In this document: in pieces, positions 17,195-24,969 of the stretch
How the letters are laid out: every line of letters starts with the position of its first letter
How positions within the stretch are numbered: the stretch's first letter is position 1
Assembly: GCA_049518415.1 (NCBI GenBank)
Contig: JBEKRX010000021.1
Span: 85,641 to 149,640, forward strand
Reading direction: 5' to 3'
Length of the DNA stretch: 64,000 nucleotides
DNA from: CAVQND01 sp049518415
GTDB taxonomy: Bacteria; Verrucomicrobiota; Verrucomicrobiia; Limisphaerales; UBA8199
Notes under the pieces: generated by a model
Seen by the model: only the letters and a program-made list of their open reading frames with translations
Database searches by the model: none
What the model was told of the DNA's origin: nothing
Program-made: the position numbers and the translations under genes

Positions 17195-18996
17195 CTTTCT
17201 GCCTCCAAAACTCTCTCCCGCCTCTGGTTCACCGCCTCCAAATCCCGCCCGCCGGCCTCCTCAAACTCCCCCGGCGCCGGCCGCCCGAACTCCCCGCTCG
17301 CCTGCTCCGCCCCTGTCTTCCCTCCTACTCCTACTCCTAATCCTAATCCCTCCTTCCCCTTCACCGGACCCGGAGCGCGGTCATTCCTGTCCGCCCCTCC
17401 GCCCCCGCTCCGCTCCTGCCCGCCCCCCACCGCGCCCCTCGCGCCGCCTCCCCCGCCTCCGATCGTCTCTTCCCCCGCCTCCGGCAGCGGAATGTCGTGC
17501 CGCCGGTATAACCACCGCTTCGGCATTCGCAATCCGGCCGACAGCAAGACCGCGTCCCGCTCCGCATTCGCGCTCGCATCCTGCTGCTTCTTCACCACCG
17601 GCCGGAACGCCGGCGCTTCCAGGTCATCCCCGTAATTCAACCGCAGAATGCTCGGTATCAACTGCGTGTTTATTACCCCGGCGCTGAAGTTCCCCGCCGC
17701 TTGCACCACTTCGCCCCTCACCCCCTCATGCACCTCTCCCAGCGCCCGGCTCCCGCCCCCATCCGACACATCCGTCGTCAGCGTCTGCCCCAGGATCAGC
17801 AAATCCATCTGCCTCTCCGCCCGGTCCAGCATGTCCCCCTGCGGCGAATGCTCCCCGCTCTTGGCCGCCTCCTTCAACTCCAGCGTCGTCCCCGCCGGAA
17901 ACGCCGCCCACGCATTGCTCCCCATCCGCTCCAGCATCGTACAGATCGCGTCCACCGTCCCCTGCGGCGCCGCCGGGTCATAATTCGCCCACCGGAACGG
18001 CAATCCGAACACCTGCGCCAGGTTCAACAACCAATCCGCCGAAAAATTCCCCGCGCACCACCACCACGCCAGCGGCCGCAGTAACGCCCCCCCCAGCGCC
18101 GTCCCGCTCTTCGCCTTGCAAATCGACACCAGAAACTTGTCCGCCGGAAACTCCCCCACCGCGCTCGGTAACGGCTGCAGCGTCGTGCTCTGCCACACCC
18201 CGGGACTCAGCTTATATCCCTCCCTCCCCGTCCGTCCCCGTCCGTGCCCCTCCCTGTTCCCCATCAGTTCCAGCCTCAGTCCCAGGCGGCCCCCCATCGT
18301 CCACGCGTAACACGTCGGATGCACCCAGTAGCTCGCCCGCGGCGCCACTATCTCCCCCAACTCCCCGCACCGCCTCACCGCCCAATCCACCTCCAGCACC
18401 GTCTGCCCCTTGCCCCAGGCATCCAGCACGTCGTAAATCGTCCCGCTGAAATCATTCTCATCCGCCGTCGGCTCCGGCCTCATCTGCCGCAACGCGCTGC
18501 TCACCAGCCTCGCTCTCTCCCTCCCGCTTTCGCTCGGCGGTTCATCCTCCTCCTGCCAGGGCGCCAACACCCAGTCCATCGCCACCACCGCTCGCTTCAA
18601 CTCATTCAGATCCTTGAGCAGCCGCGGCGAACTATCCTCCATCAAATCGAACAACTCCCAGGCCTGCACATGATTGCCCGCCAACGCCCCGCGCAGCACC
18701 ATCTCAATGTACTGCGGCGTGATCGCCGCCAATTGCGGCAGCAACCACCGATACGCCGCCTGCGGCCTCAGCACCCGCGACAAATCCCGGCTCAAACCCC
18801 CCGGCATCTCCCGCAGGGTCCCGCCCAGGCGCGCCGCCGCCGCCAGACTCAGCCCCGCCGCCGCCCGCCGCCGCCACTCCGGCACCTCGCGCTTCGCCCC
18901 GCTCTCCCGGCCTAACTCGCCTCTCCCTCGCTCCTCCGCCCGGAAAGAGCGGGGTCCGCCCTGGCCTTCCGCCCCTGCCTGAATCTTGTGTAGCAT
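17191..18996 (-). CDS. Mu gp29-like phage portal protein (DUF935 type)
   Basis: About 601 residues from the ATG at 18996 (MLHKIQAGAEG); the frame stays open to 19167, but that extension is nonamer-repeat sequence and I do not think it is translated. Motifs fit the DUF935 portal family: TPQYIEMVLRGALAGNHVQA, FDLMEDSSPRLLKDLNELK, QTVLEVDWAVR, FGLPFRWANYDP, and LGQTLTTDVSDGGGSRALGEVH near the centre. A Gly/Pro-rich C-terminal tail of about 90 residues exceeds the usual family length. The portal forms the head vertex for DNA packaging. The usual neighbour, the terminase large subunit, is not found upstream. Confidence 0.75.
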   Translation of the reverse strand: MLHKIQAGAEGQGGPRSFRAEERGRGELGRESGAKREVPEWRRRAAAGLSLAAAARLGGTLREMPGGLSRDLSRVLRPQAAYRWLLPQLAAITPQYIEMVLRGALAGNHVQAWELFDLMEDSSPRLLKDLNELKRAVVAMDWVLAPWQEEDEPPSESGRERARLVSSALRQMRPEPTADENDFSGTIYDVLDAWGKGQTVLEVDWAVRRCGELGEIVAPRASYWVHPTCYAWTMGGRLGLRLELMGNREGHGRGRTGREGYKLSPGVWQSTTLQPLPSAVGEFPADKFLVSICKAKSGTALGGALLRPLAWWWCAGNFSADWLLNLAQVFGLPFRWANYDPAAPQGTVDAICTMLERMGSNAWAAFPAGTTLELKEAAKSGEHSPQGDMLDRAERQMDLLILGQTLTTDVSDGGGSRALGEVHEGVRGEVVQAAGNFSAGVINTQLIPSILRLNYGDDLEAPAFRPVVKKQQDASANAERDAVLLSAGLRMPKRWLYRRHDIPLPEAGEETIGGGGGGARGAVGGGQERSGGGGADRNDRAPGPVKGKEGLGLGVGVGGKTGAEQASGEFGRPAPGEFEEAGGRDLEAVNQRRERVLEAER

Positions 18997-19049
18997 TGCT
19001 TTCACGCGCCCCTGTTTTCGCACATTTCCCGAACCACGGCAAATCCTCC

Positions 19050-19150
19050 ATTGGCTGTATTGGCTGTATTGGGTCTTTTTTTTCACCCCGCCTAGCGCCT
19101 CCGCCCAATCCTCCATTGGCTGTATTGGCTGTATTGGCTGTATTGGCCAT
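19050..19150. repeat. Nonamer tandem repeats (ATTGGCTGT), two blocks
   Basis: Two ATTGGCTGT units at 19050-19067 and four related units at 19115-19150, each block preceded by AATCCTCC. The reverse complement ACAGCCAAT matches the nonamers GCAGCCAAT/GTGGCCAAT found at 26881-26916 and 59592-59678. Confidence 0.85.
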
Positions 19151-19454
19151 TTTTTCTCCCCGCCCATTGGAAAACTCCCGCTGCCCCAAACGCCGCTGCC
19201 GCCGGCCGCTGCTCGCTCCGCCGGCGGCTTGCCCGCGCGAAAAATCTCAGCCGCCCCCGCGAAAACAATTTCGCGAGTTCAGGCGCAATTCAAACATTTT
19301 GGCGCACACTCCGCGTCGGAGCGTGGAGCGTGAAAGTGTGGAGCGTAGCCGCGTCGAAGTCCCGATGGCCATCGGGACTCCACGCTCTGACGCTCCACGC
19401 TCGACCCAGGCAATCAGATCTCGAAATCTGTTTTTGCGCGCGCCCTTAAACCCC
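19151..19454. repeat. Gene-free junction with composite hairpin, 19318-19402
   Basis: No gene is visible between the portal gene and the epimerase gene. The stretch holds GGAGCGT heptamers near 19318 whose 13-bp arm GAGCGTGGAGCGT pairs with ACGCTCCACGCTC at 19390-19402. Between the arms lies a perfect 22-bp palindrome (19358-19379) with ends CCCGAT and ATCGGG, like the 18-bp palindromes at 5760-6522. This forms a nested stem-loop at the right boundary of the phage-like cluster. Confidence 0.85.
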
Positions 19455-20498
19455 TCACTCCACCACGCGCTGGCCTTGCTTGCGGGCGTAATACTGCCCC
19501 TTGATCCACTGGTAAGTCGCGCGCAGGCCCGTGTCCAGCGACGTGTTCGGCTCCCACTTGAGCACTTGCCTGATGAACGTGTTGTCGCTGTTCCGGCCCG
19601 CCACCCCGCGCGGGGCCTTGAGATCGTACTCCCGCTCCAGCTTCACCCCGGCAATCTTCTCCACCTTGGTCACCAGTTCGTTGATGCTCACCAACTCGCT
19701 CGAACCCAGGTTGATCGGCCTGGCTATCAACTCATCACAATGCATGATCCGCTCGATCCCCTTCACGCAGTCCTCGATATACATGAAGCTGCGCGTCTGC
19801 GTGCCGTCGCCCCAGATGTTGATCTTCCCGCTCCCGGCGTCCAGCGCCTCGAGCACCTTGCGGCAGATCGCCGCCGGGGCCTTCTCCCGCCCCCCAGCCC
19901 AGGTCCCGTGCGGCCCATACACATTGTGGAACCGCGCGATAAACGTCTTCATCCCCCGCTCCGCCCAATATTCCTGGCAAAACATCTCGCTCATCAGCTT
20001 CTCCCACCCGTAGCCTCGCTCCGCCATCGCCGGGTAGGCGTCCGCTTCCTTGAGCCCCCGCACCCCCGGCTCCTGCTGCAACAGCGTGTTGTAGGCGCAC
20101 GCCGACGACGAGAAAAAGTAGCGCCGCGCCCCGGCCCGGTAGGCCGCCTCCAGCATGTGCGTGTTGATCAGGATGCTCCGCAGGCACTCCACCCGATAAC
20201 GCTCGATAAAACCCATTCCCCCCATGTCCGCCGCCAGGTTATAGACCTCCACTGCCCCTTCGCACACCCGCCGGCAATTCTCCTCCACGCTGCAATCCAG
20301 GTTCAGGCTCTCCACCCCGGGCACGCGCAGATACCACTCGTAAAGCGGCTTCTTGTCCACCGCCCGTATCCGCCCAAAACCTTTCCCCTTGAAATACAAG
20401 GCCAGGTTCCCGCCAATAAAACCGCCTCCGCCCGTGACGACCATCAGGTCGTCCTGGTTCAGCCTGCGCTCTTTTTCAATCCGTCGTTTCTTTTCCAT
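19455..20498 (-). CDS. GDP-mannose 3,5-epimerase-like NAD-dependent sugar epimerase
   Basis: 347 residues, cytoplasmic, extended SDR family. It carries the NAD-binding TGGGGFIG near residue 22, the SSSACAYN catalytic serine region and YGWEK (YxxxK). The blocks RFHNVYGPHGTWAGGREKAP, WGDGTQTRSFMYIEDCVKG and GVAGRNSDNTFI are closely similar to what I recall of plant GDP-D-mannose 3,5-epimerases, which interconvert GDP-D-mannose with GDP-L-galactose and GDP-L-gulose. In bacteria such genes usually serve surface polysaccharide synthesis. No other nucleotide-sugar gene is next to it. It is oriented like the phage cluster but separated from it by a hairpin-rich gap, so I treat it as a host gene. Confidence 0.75.
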   Translation of the reverse strand: MEKKRRIEKERRLNQDDLMVVTGGGGFIGGNLALYFKGKGFGRIRAVDKKPLYEWYLRVPGVESLNLDCSVEENCRRVCEGAVEVYNLAADMGGMGFIERYRVECLRSILINTHMLEAAYRAGARRYFFSSSACAYNTLLQQEPGVRGLKEADAYPAMAERGYGWEKLMSEMFCQEYWAERGMKTFIARFHNVYGPHGTWAGGREKAPAAICRKVLEALDAGSGKINIWGDGTQTRSFMYIEDCVKGIERIMHCDELIARPINLGSSELVSINELVTKVEKIAGVKLEREYDLKAPRGVAGRNSDNTFIRQVLKWEPNTSLDTGLRATYQWIKGQYYARKQGQRVVE

Positions 20499-20669
20499 TA
20501 TCGTATGCCTTCGTTAAATTCCTCACCCCGCGGCGCTAATGCCGCCTGCCCGGCTCAATGTCCTATCAGGCCGCCGGGCTATGCGCCAGCCCGCACTGAT
20601 TTTGGCCGGCCTTGCCTCGGGCACGTCTTATCTCCCTGAGTGCGCGTGTCAAGGACCTCTTCGCGCGAA

Positions 20670-22988
20670 TCAGTGGCCAAAGAGCCCGGGGATGAGCTTG
20701 AGCAGCCCGGGGCCGTTCTCCCAGAAGATCAGAAACACCCCCATCAAAGAGCCGCCCGCGATAATCCCGGAGGCCACCGGGTAAGTGAATTCCTCTGCGC
20801 TTTTCGGCGCCTTCTTTTTCCAGGCCCAGGCCGCGAGCGCCCCGAGGAAGAACAAGAGGCTGTAATACCAGTGGAATGTCCAGGCCAGACCCGCCCCCGC
20901 GGCCGAGGGGATTCGCCCCTGCCTTTTGGGCATCACCACCGGCAGCAGGGCCAGCACCACACCCACAGCGGCGCCAAGGCCGATCGACCATTTCTTGACC
21001 GGGTGGAGGTCGCCGATGCCTTTGCTCATGGCCAGGGCCACGGCCCGCCAGTTCTGCGCCGCAGGCGCGGGAAACTGGTCCGACCCAAGCACACTGGCGT
21101 TGGGCACCATCACACTGAAGGCCAGCACTGTTATCAGCGTCCCAACGAAGATCCCCGAAAACTGCGCCAGGAACTGTTGGCGCGGGTTGGCCCCCAGCAG
21201 GTAGCCGCTCTTCAGGTCCGTCAGCAGGTCGGCCGACGAGATGGCCGCGCTGCCAACGATGTTCGCGCTCATCAGCGTGGTGGTGGCGCTCCCAGGGTGA
21301 ATCGCCCCGACCGTCAATTGCGTGATCTGGCCCATCGCGCCGACAGGCGTCGTGTCCGTCTCACCCGTCACCCGGCAGGCCACCAGGGCGAGGATGAACG
21401 AAAGCACCAGGGCCAATGCGGCCAGCCAATAAGGCATGTTGAACGTCCTCTTGGCCAGGTAGGCCAGCACGATCAGCGAGACGACCTGTCCCAGCAGAAA
21501 CCAGGTCATGGGGGCCTCGATCGCCTCGAGCGGGTCCTGGCCATGACCGCCGCGTTTGAACATCTTGCCCAGGTTCCGGAAGGCGCGCAGCGAGGTCCGC
21601 CATTGCAACAAAAAATTCAACAGACCCGAACTCACCATGCAGGCCGTCCCGCCCCAGAGCGTCCACTGAACCAGCGCCCGGTAACCTGTCGTCCGGGCGA
21701 CTTGCTCCGGGTAGGCCTCCTCCAGCAGCAGCCGGTTGAGCCGCACCTGCCGGACGCCCTCCGCCTTTCCCGCCAGCAGTTGCTCAACTGCCGGAGACAA
21801 TCTCACCCCGGCAAAACGCTCAGGAGCGTAAATCAAAGGACCGACCAGGATGCGATCCATCTCCTTGACCAGCAGCGAAGTCCGTCGCGCCGCACTGCTG
21901 CCCTCCCCCTCCCAGGCCTGCCGCCCCGATTCCGAGAATTGGCTCCAGAGAAACCCCGACAGTGGATCGGCATTGGTTCTTAGCTTCTCCACGAAGGCCT
22001 CCCGGGCCTTGTCGTCCTTGAAATCCACCGCCGAGAACATGAGGGTCGGCCCCTGCGACTGGACGATCGGCACATAGACCGCCCAGCAGAGGGTTCCACT
22101 CACGAGCATGCTCAAGCACACCCGCATCCCGGTGATGGCCCCGGCGGCCATGAAGATTGGGTCCCAGGTGAACATCACCGTCCGATCCATCCACGTCTGG
22201 CCCACCAGCAAGCCGTTGGCCCGACCCACCAGCGAGCCGAGCCCAAGCGGTTCCAGGTAGTGGCTCACCAGGCGAAGGCCGTCGCTCAGGAACTGGTTGA
22301 GTGCCGCCAGCCCGCCCGCCAGGCCCAGGGCCTTGGCCGCCCGCAGGCCCTTTTCCCCATGCGAGTGCAACGCGCGCAACGTCTCGGCCGCCGCCACCCC
22401 GGTGGGGAAACGCAACTGCTCGACGTTTATCATCTGCCGCTTCATCGGGATGGCCATCGTCACCCCGAGCACCGCCAGGAAAAACACCCAGGCCAACGTC
22501 AGGCCCAGCGGCAGCGGCGCGCCGGTGATCAGAATGTAGGCCGAGAACGCTGATACCAGGGTGGTCCCGGTCGAGTAGCCCGCCGCGCTGGCCGTCGACT
22601 GCATGCAATTGTTCTCCAGGATGGTCATCTTCGTCTTGGCAATCGGCAACCAGCCCAGGAACGCCTGCTGGCGCAATCCGTGCAGGCCCGTCCAGATCGC
22701 GTAAGAGAGAATGCACGCCGTTATGGAAACCCCAAACCCCCAGCCCGATTTCAGCCCGATATACAGATTGGTCAGCGAAAGCACCCCGCCCAGCACCGAA
22801 CCCATCAGCACCGCGCGCACGGTGAGCTGCGCCATGCTGTCGCCACGCCCCTGATACACTTGTTCGTACCACTGCCGCTCGACCTCCTCGGGCGTGCCTT
22901 TGAACCCCTCGACATTTAGTTCAAAGCTCTCTGCGGCGGCAGTGTCCGCCACGACCTCTGGTGTCTTGCTTTTGGCATTCTGGTTCAT
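20670..22988 (-). CDS. OPT-family oligopeptide/metal-chelate transporter
   Basis: About 772 residues from the ATG at 22988 (MNQNAKSKTPEV); in-frame ATGs at 23003 and 23063 would extend it, and no clear ribosome site decides between them. It is a polytopic membrane protein with many hydrophobic segments. It carries OPT-type blocks: SLTNLYIGLKSGWGFGVSI near the start, ILENNCMQSTASAAGYSTG, and LMSANIVGSAAISSADLLTD with ADLLTDLKSGYLLGANPRQQ later. Bacterial OPT members import short peptides or metal chelates across the inner membrane using the proton gradient. Residues around 330-420 form a large soluble loop. It is divergent from the beta-propeller gene, with a 240-bp shared upstream region. Confidence 0.8.
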   Translation of the reverse strand: MNQNAKSKTPEVVADTAAAESFELNVEGFKGTPEEVERQWYEQVYQGRGDSMAQLTVRAVLMGSVLGGVLSLTNLYIGLKSGWGFGVSITACILSYAIWTGLHGLRQQAFLGWLPIAKTKMTILENNCMQSTASAAGYSTGTTLVSAFSAYILITGAPLPLGLTLAWVFFLAVLGVTMAIPMKRQMINVEQLRFPTGVAAAETLRALHSHGEKGLRAAKALGLAGGLAALNQFLSDGLRLVSHYLEPLGLGSLVGRANGLLVGQTWMDRTVMFTWDPIFMAAGAITGMRVCLSMLVSGTLCWAVYVPIVQSQGPTLMFSAVDFKDDKAREAFVEKLRTNADPLSGFLWSQFSESGRQAWEGEGSSAARRTSLLVKEMDRILVGPLIYAPERFAGVRLSPAVEQLLAGKAEGVRQVRLNRLLLEEAYPEQVARTTGYRALVQWTLWGGTACMVSSGLLNFLLQWRTSLRAFRNLGKMFKRGGHGQDPLEAIEAPMTWFLLGQVVSLIVLAYLAKRTFNMPYWLAALALVLSFILALVACRVTGETDTTPVGAMGQITQLTVGAIHPGSATTTLMSANIVGSAAISSADLLTDLKSGYLLGANPRQQFLAQFSGIFVGTLITVLAFSVMVPNASVLGSDQFPAPAAQNWRAVALAMSKGIGDLHPVKKWSIGLGAAVGVVLALLPVVMPKRQGRIPSAAGAGLAWTFHWYYSLLFFLGALAAWAWKKKAPKSAEEFTYPVASGIIAGGSLMGVFLIFWENGPGLLKLIPGLFGH

Positions 22989-23189
22989 GGCCGCTGAGCC
23001 CATTGTCGGTTGGGGCCGGCCTCCGCGCGAGGTTTTTTCGCTGCCGGGCAGTTTGGGCGACAAGTCTCGGTCGGACGATGTGTCGAAGTGGTCTCGCCCC
23101 CTTACCTGGAAGGGGAACTGCGCGGGATGCCCTTGGCGGGCTGAGTTCGCATTATGACGAAACTGTCATCCGCGCGTTTGGATTAAGCA

Positions 23190-23218
23190 TTGCACAAGGG
23201 CCTGTTTGGGGGCATAAT
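23190..23218 (+). promoter_or_regulatory. Possible sigma70-type promoter for the beta-propeller gene
   Basis: TTGCAC and CATAAT are separated by exactly 17 bp in the divergent upstream region. The predicted start of transcription would lie only a few bases before the chosen ATG at 23229, implying a very short leader. Only the spacing and hexamers support it. Confidence 0.35.
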
Positions 23219-23228
23219 GGAGCCATAT

Positions 23229-24272
23229 ATGAAGACAAAGTATCAGCCCTTTCTCACCTTGCTCGCCTTCGGCCTGTTGACCGTCGCGCCGGTCTCGGTT
23301 CCCGCCGCGGAGGCTCCTTATCACTTCTTGAAGGAAATCCCCGTCGGCGGCTCGGGGGGATGGGACTACCTGTTTGTCGATTCCGCCGCTCAGCGCCTCT
23401 ATGTCAGCCATGCGACCAAGGTCGTGGTCATTGATCTGGCCAAGGACCAGGTCGTCGGTGAAATTCCCGACACGCCGGGTGTTCACGGCTTTGCCGTCGC
23501 GCCCGGGCTGCGACGCGGCTTTTCCAGCAACGGCCGGGAAAACAAGGTCAGCATCGTCGACCTCAAGACCCTGCAAACGATTGCCAAAGTCGATACCGGT
23601 CAAAACCCGGACGCCATCATTTACGAACCCAAGCACAATGAAATTTATGCCTTCAATGGGCGCGGCCTTTCGGCGACCGTCATCGCCGCGGACTCAGGCA
23701 AGGTCGTCGCGACCATTGCCCTGTCGGGCAAACCGGAGTTCGCCGCCTGCGATCCCGAGGCCGAACGCATTTTCAACAACCTCGAGGACAAGAACGCCGT
23801 CGCCGTCATCAATACGACCACTCACCAGGTCGTGGACACCTGGCCCATCGCCCCAGGCCAATCCGCCTCCGGCATGGCCATTGACCTCGCACATCACCGC
23901 CTCTTCCTGGGCTGCGGCGATAACAAACTCATGGTCATGATGGACTGCTCCAACGGCAAGGTCCTCGCCTCCGTCCCCATTGGCGCCGGCGTTGATGCCA
24001 ATTGTTTTGACCCCGCCACCCAGCTCGCCTTCAGTTCCAACGGCGAAGGCAACGTCACCATCGCCCATGAGGATGCCCCCGACAAACTCACCGTGGTTCA
24101 GACCCTGCCCACCCAAAGGGGGGCCAGAACCATGGCCCTCGACCCGGCCACCCACAAGCTCTACCTCGCCTCGGCCAGGTTCGACGCCGCCCAGCCCGGC
24201 AAACGTCCCGCGCCGATTCCCGGCACCTTCAAGATCCTCATCTACGGAATGGACAAAGCGCCCGCCCCTTAG
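23229..24272 (+). CDS. Secreted YncE-like beta-propeller protein
   Basis: 347 residues from the ATG at 23229 (MKTKYQPFLTLLAF), chosen because it starts directly at the signal peptide; an upstream in-frame start at 23190 would add 13 unsupported residues. The signal peptide ends near PAAEAPYH. The mature protein repeats a seven-bladed propeller pattern (VSHATKVVVIDLAKDQVVG, NKVSIVDLKTLQTIAKV, NAVAVINTTTHQVVDTW, KLMVMMDCSNGKVLASV) of the YVTN/YncE type. These periplasmic proteins bind ligands or DNA, or act as accessory proteins; no catalytic motif is seen. The stop codon is overlapped by the left end of a MITE-like element. Confidence 0.75.
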   Translation: MKTKYQPFLTLLAFGLLTVAPVSVPAAEAPYHFLKEIPVGGSGGWDYLFVDSAAQRLYVSHATKVVVIDLAKDQVVGEIPDTPGVHGFAVAPGLRRGFSSNGRENKVSIVDLKTLQTIAKVDTGQNPDAIIYEPKHNEIYAFNGRGLSATVIAADSGKVVATIALSGKPEFAACDPEAERIFNNLEDKNAVAVINTTTHQVVDTWPIAPGQSASGMAIDLAHHRLFLGCGDNKLMVMMDCSNGKVLASVPIGAGVDANCFDPATQLAFSSNGEGNVTIAHEDAPDKLTVVQTLPTQRGARTMALDPATHKLYLASARFDAAQPGKRPAPIPGTFKILIYGMDKAPAP

Positions 24273-24483
24273 CCGTATCCATGCAGTAGGAATCCGTCGG
24301 GCGAGGGAAATACCCTGTGGCGCCAGGGTCTTTCTTAACATTTTCAGGCTCGGTTTACTAGCACTAAACGGTGGCGGAACGTTACTGCAATGCAGTAGGA
24401 TTTTGGCTTGTAAGCACTTGGCATTCAGCTTCTTACGTTTATGGATTCATCAGGTTTTACGCCTCAACTGCATGGATACGGCT
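24271..24483. mobile_element. 213-bp MITE-like element with 17-bp terminal inverted repeats
   Basis: The ends are AGCCGTATCCATGCAGT (24271-24287) and its exact reverse complement (24467-24483). The inside has no reading frame of note but repeats TGCAGTAGGA twice (24282 and 24391), the second next to ACTGCAATGCAGT. No transposase is encoded. The left end supplies part of the stop codon of the preceding gene. Confidence 0.7.
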
Positions 24484-24849
24484 TAGAGGGCCGTTTCATA
24501 AATACGGTGACGTGAAAGGCGAGGGATTTTTCGTGCAGCCAAGGCGCGAGCACCGACCATATCCCTCCCGGCCTGTCGGGATGAAGTGCGAGCAACGCCG
24601 TCTGCGCCAAAAAGAACCGCCGCATACGCCAGCGGATTTGTGAAATGGCCCAGGTAGCCGAAACCTTGCAGTCGGAGCCGAGCGCAGAGCTCCACCTCTG
24701 CCATCGGCGCCGGGCGAAAACGCCATTCCCTGGTGGAAGCGCGTGCTCACAAAAGGTAACTATTCAGGTCTCAGGGGCCAGCGGGAGGGGTCGAGGGAAC
24801 GAAGGAGTTACCGACGTCCGTGTTCGTCCCTGTCCGTCTGTGTCCGAGT
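24484..24849. other. Gene-free stretch
   Basis: No convincing gene on either strand. The end (24820-24848) is a GTCCGTG/TTCGTCC-type low-complexity run that resembles stretches inside the capsid and portal genes near 16625 and 18225. Otherwise nothing is recognised. Confidence 0.5.
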
Positions 24850-24901
24850 GGGGTCGGCCCTATAATCTTTTCATATAGCCAAAGATTATAGGACCGACCC
24901 C
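24850..24901. repeat. REP-like hairpin copy 1
   Basis: 21-bp arms at 24850-24870 and 24881-24901 with one mismatch around a 10-bp loop (TCATATAGCC). The arm begins GGGGTCGG and ends CTATAATCTTT. A second, perfect copy lies at 26597-26648 in the same orientation. Confidence 0.9.
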
Positions 24902-24969
24902 AGTAACGCAGTAACATGCTGAAAGGCCGACAACTGAGAGAAACCCGGGCAGACGTTTCGTTGGGGCCG

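Noticed and set aside
19000..19167. N-terminal extension of the portal protein (IQPIQPIQP, YSQYSQ)
   Set aside because: It is entirely made of the nonamer repeat; the portal-type sequence begins after the ATG at 18996.
23166..23636. 156-residue minus-strand frame opposite the beta-propeller start
   Set aside because: Antisense to the signal peptide and first blades; no support for translation.
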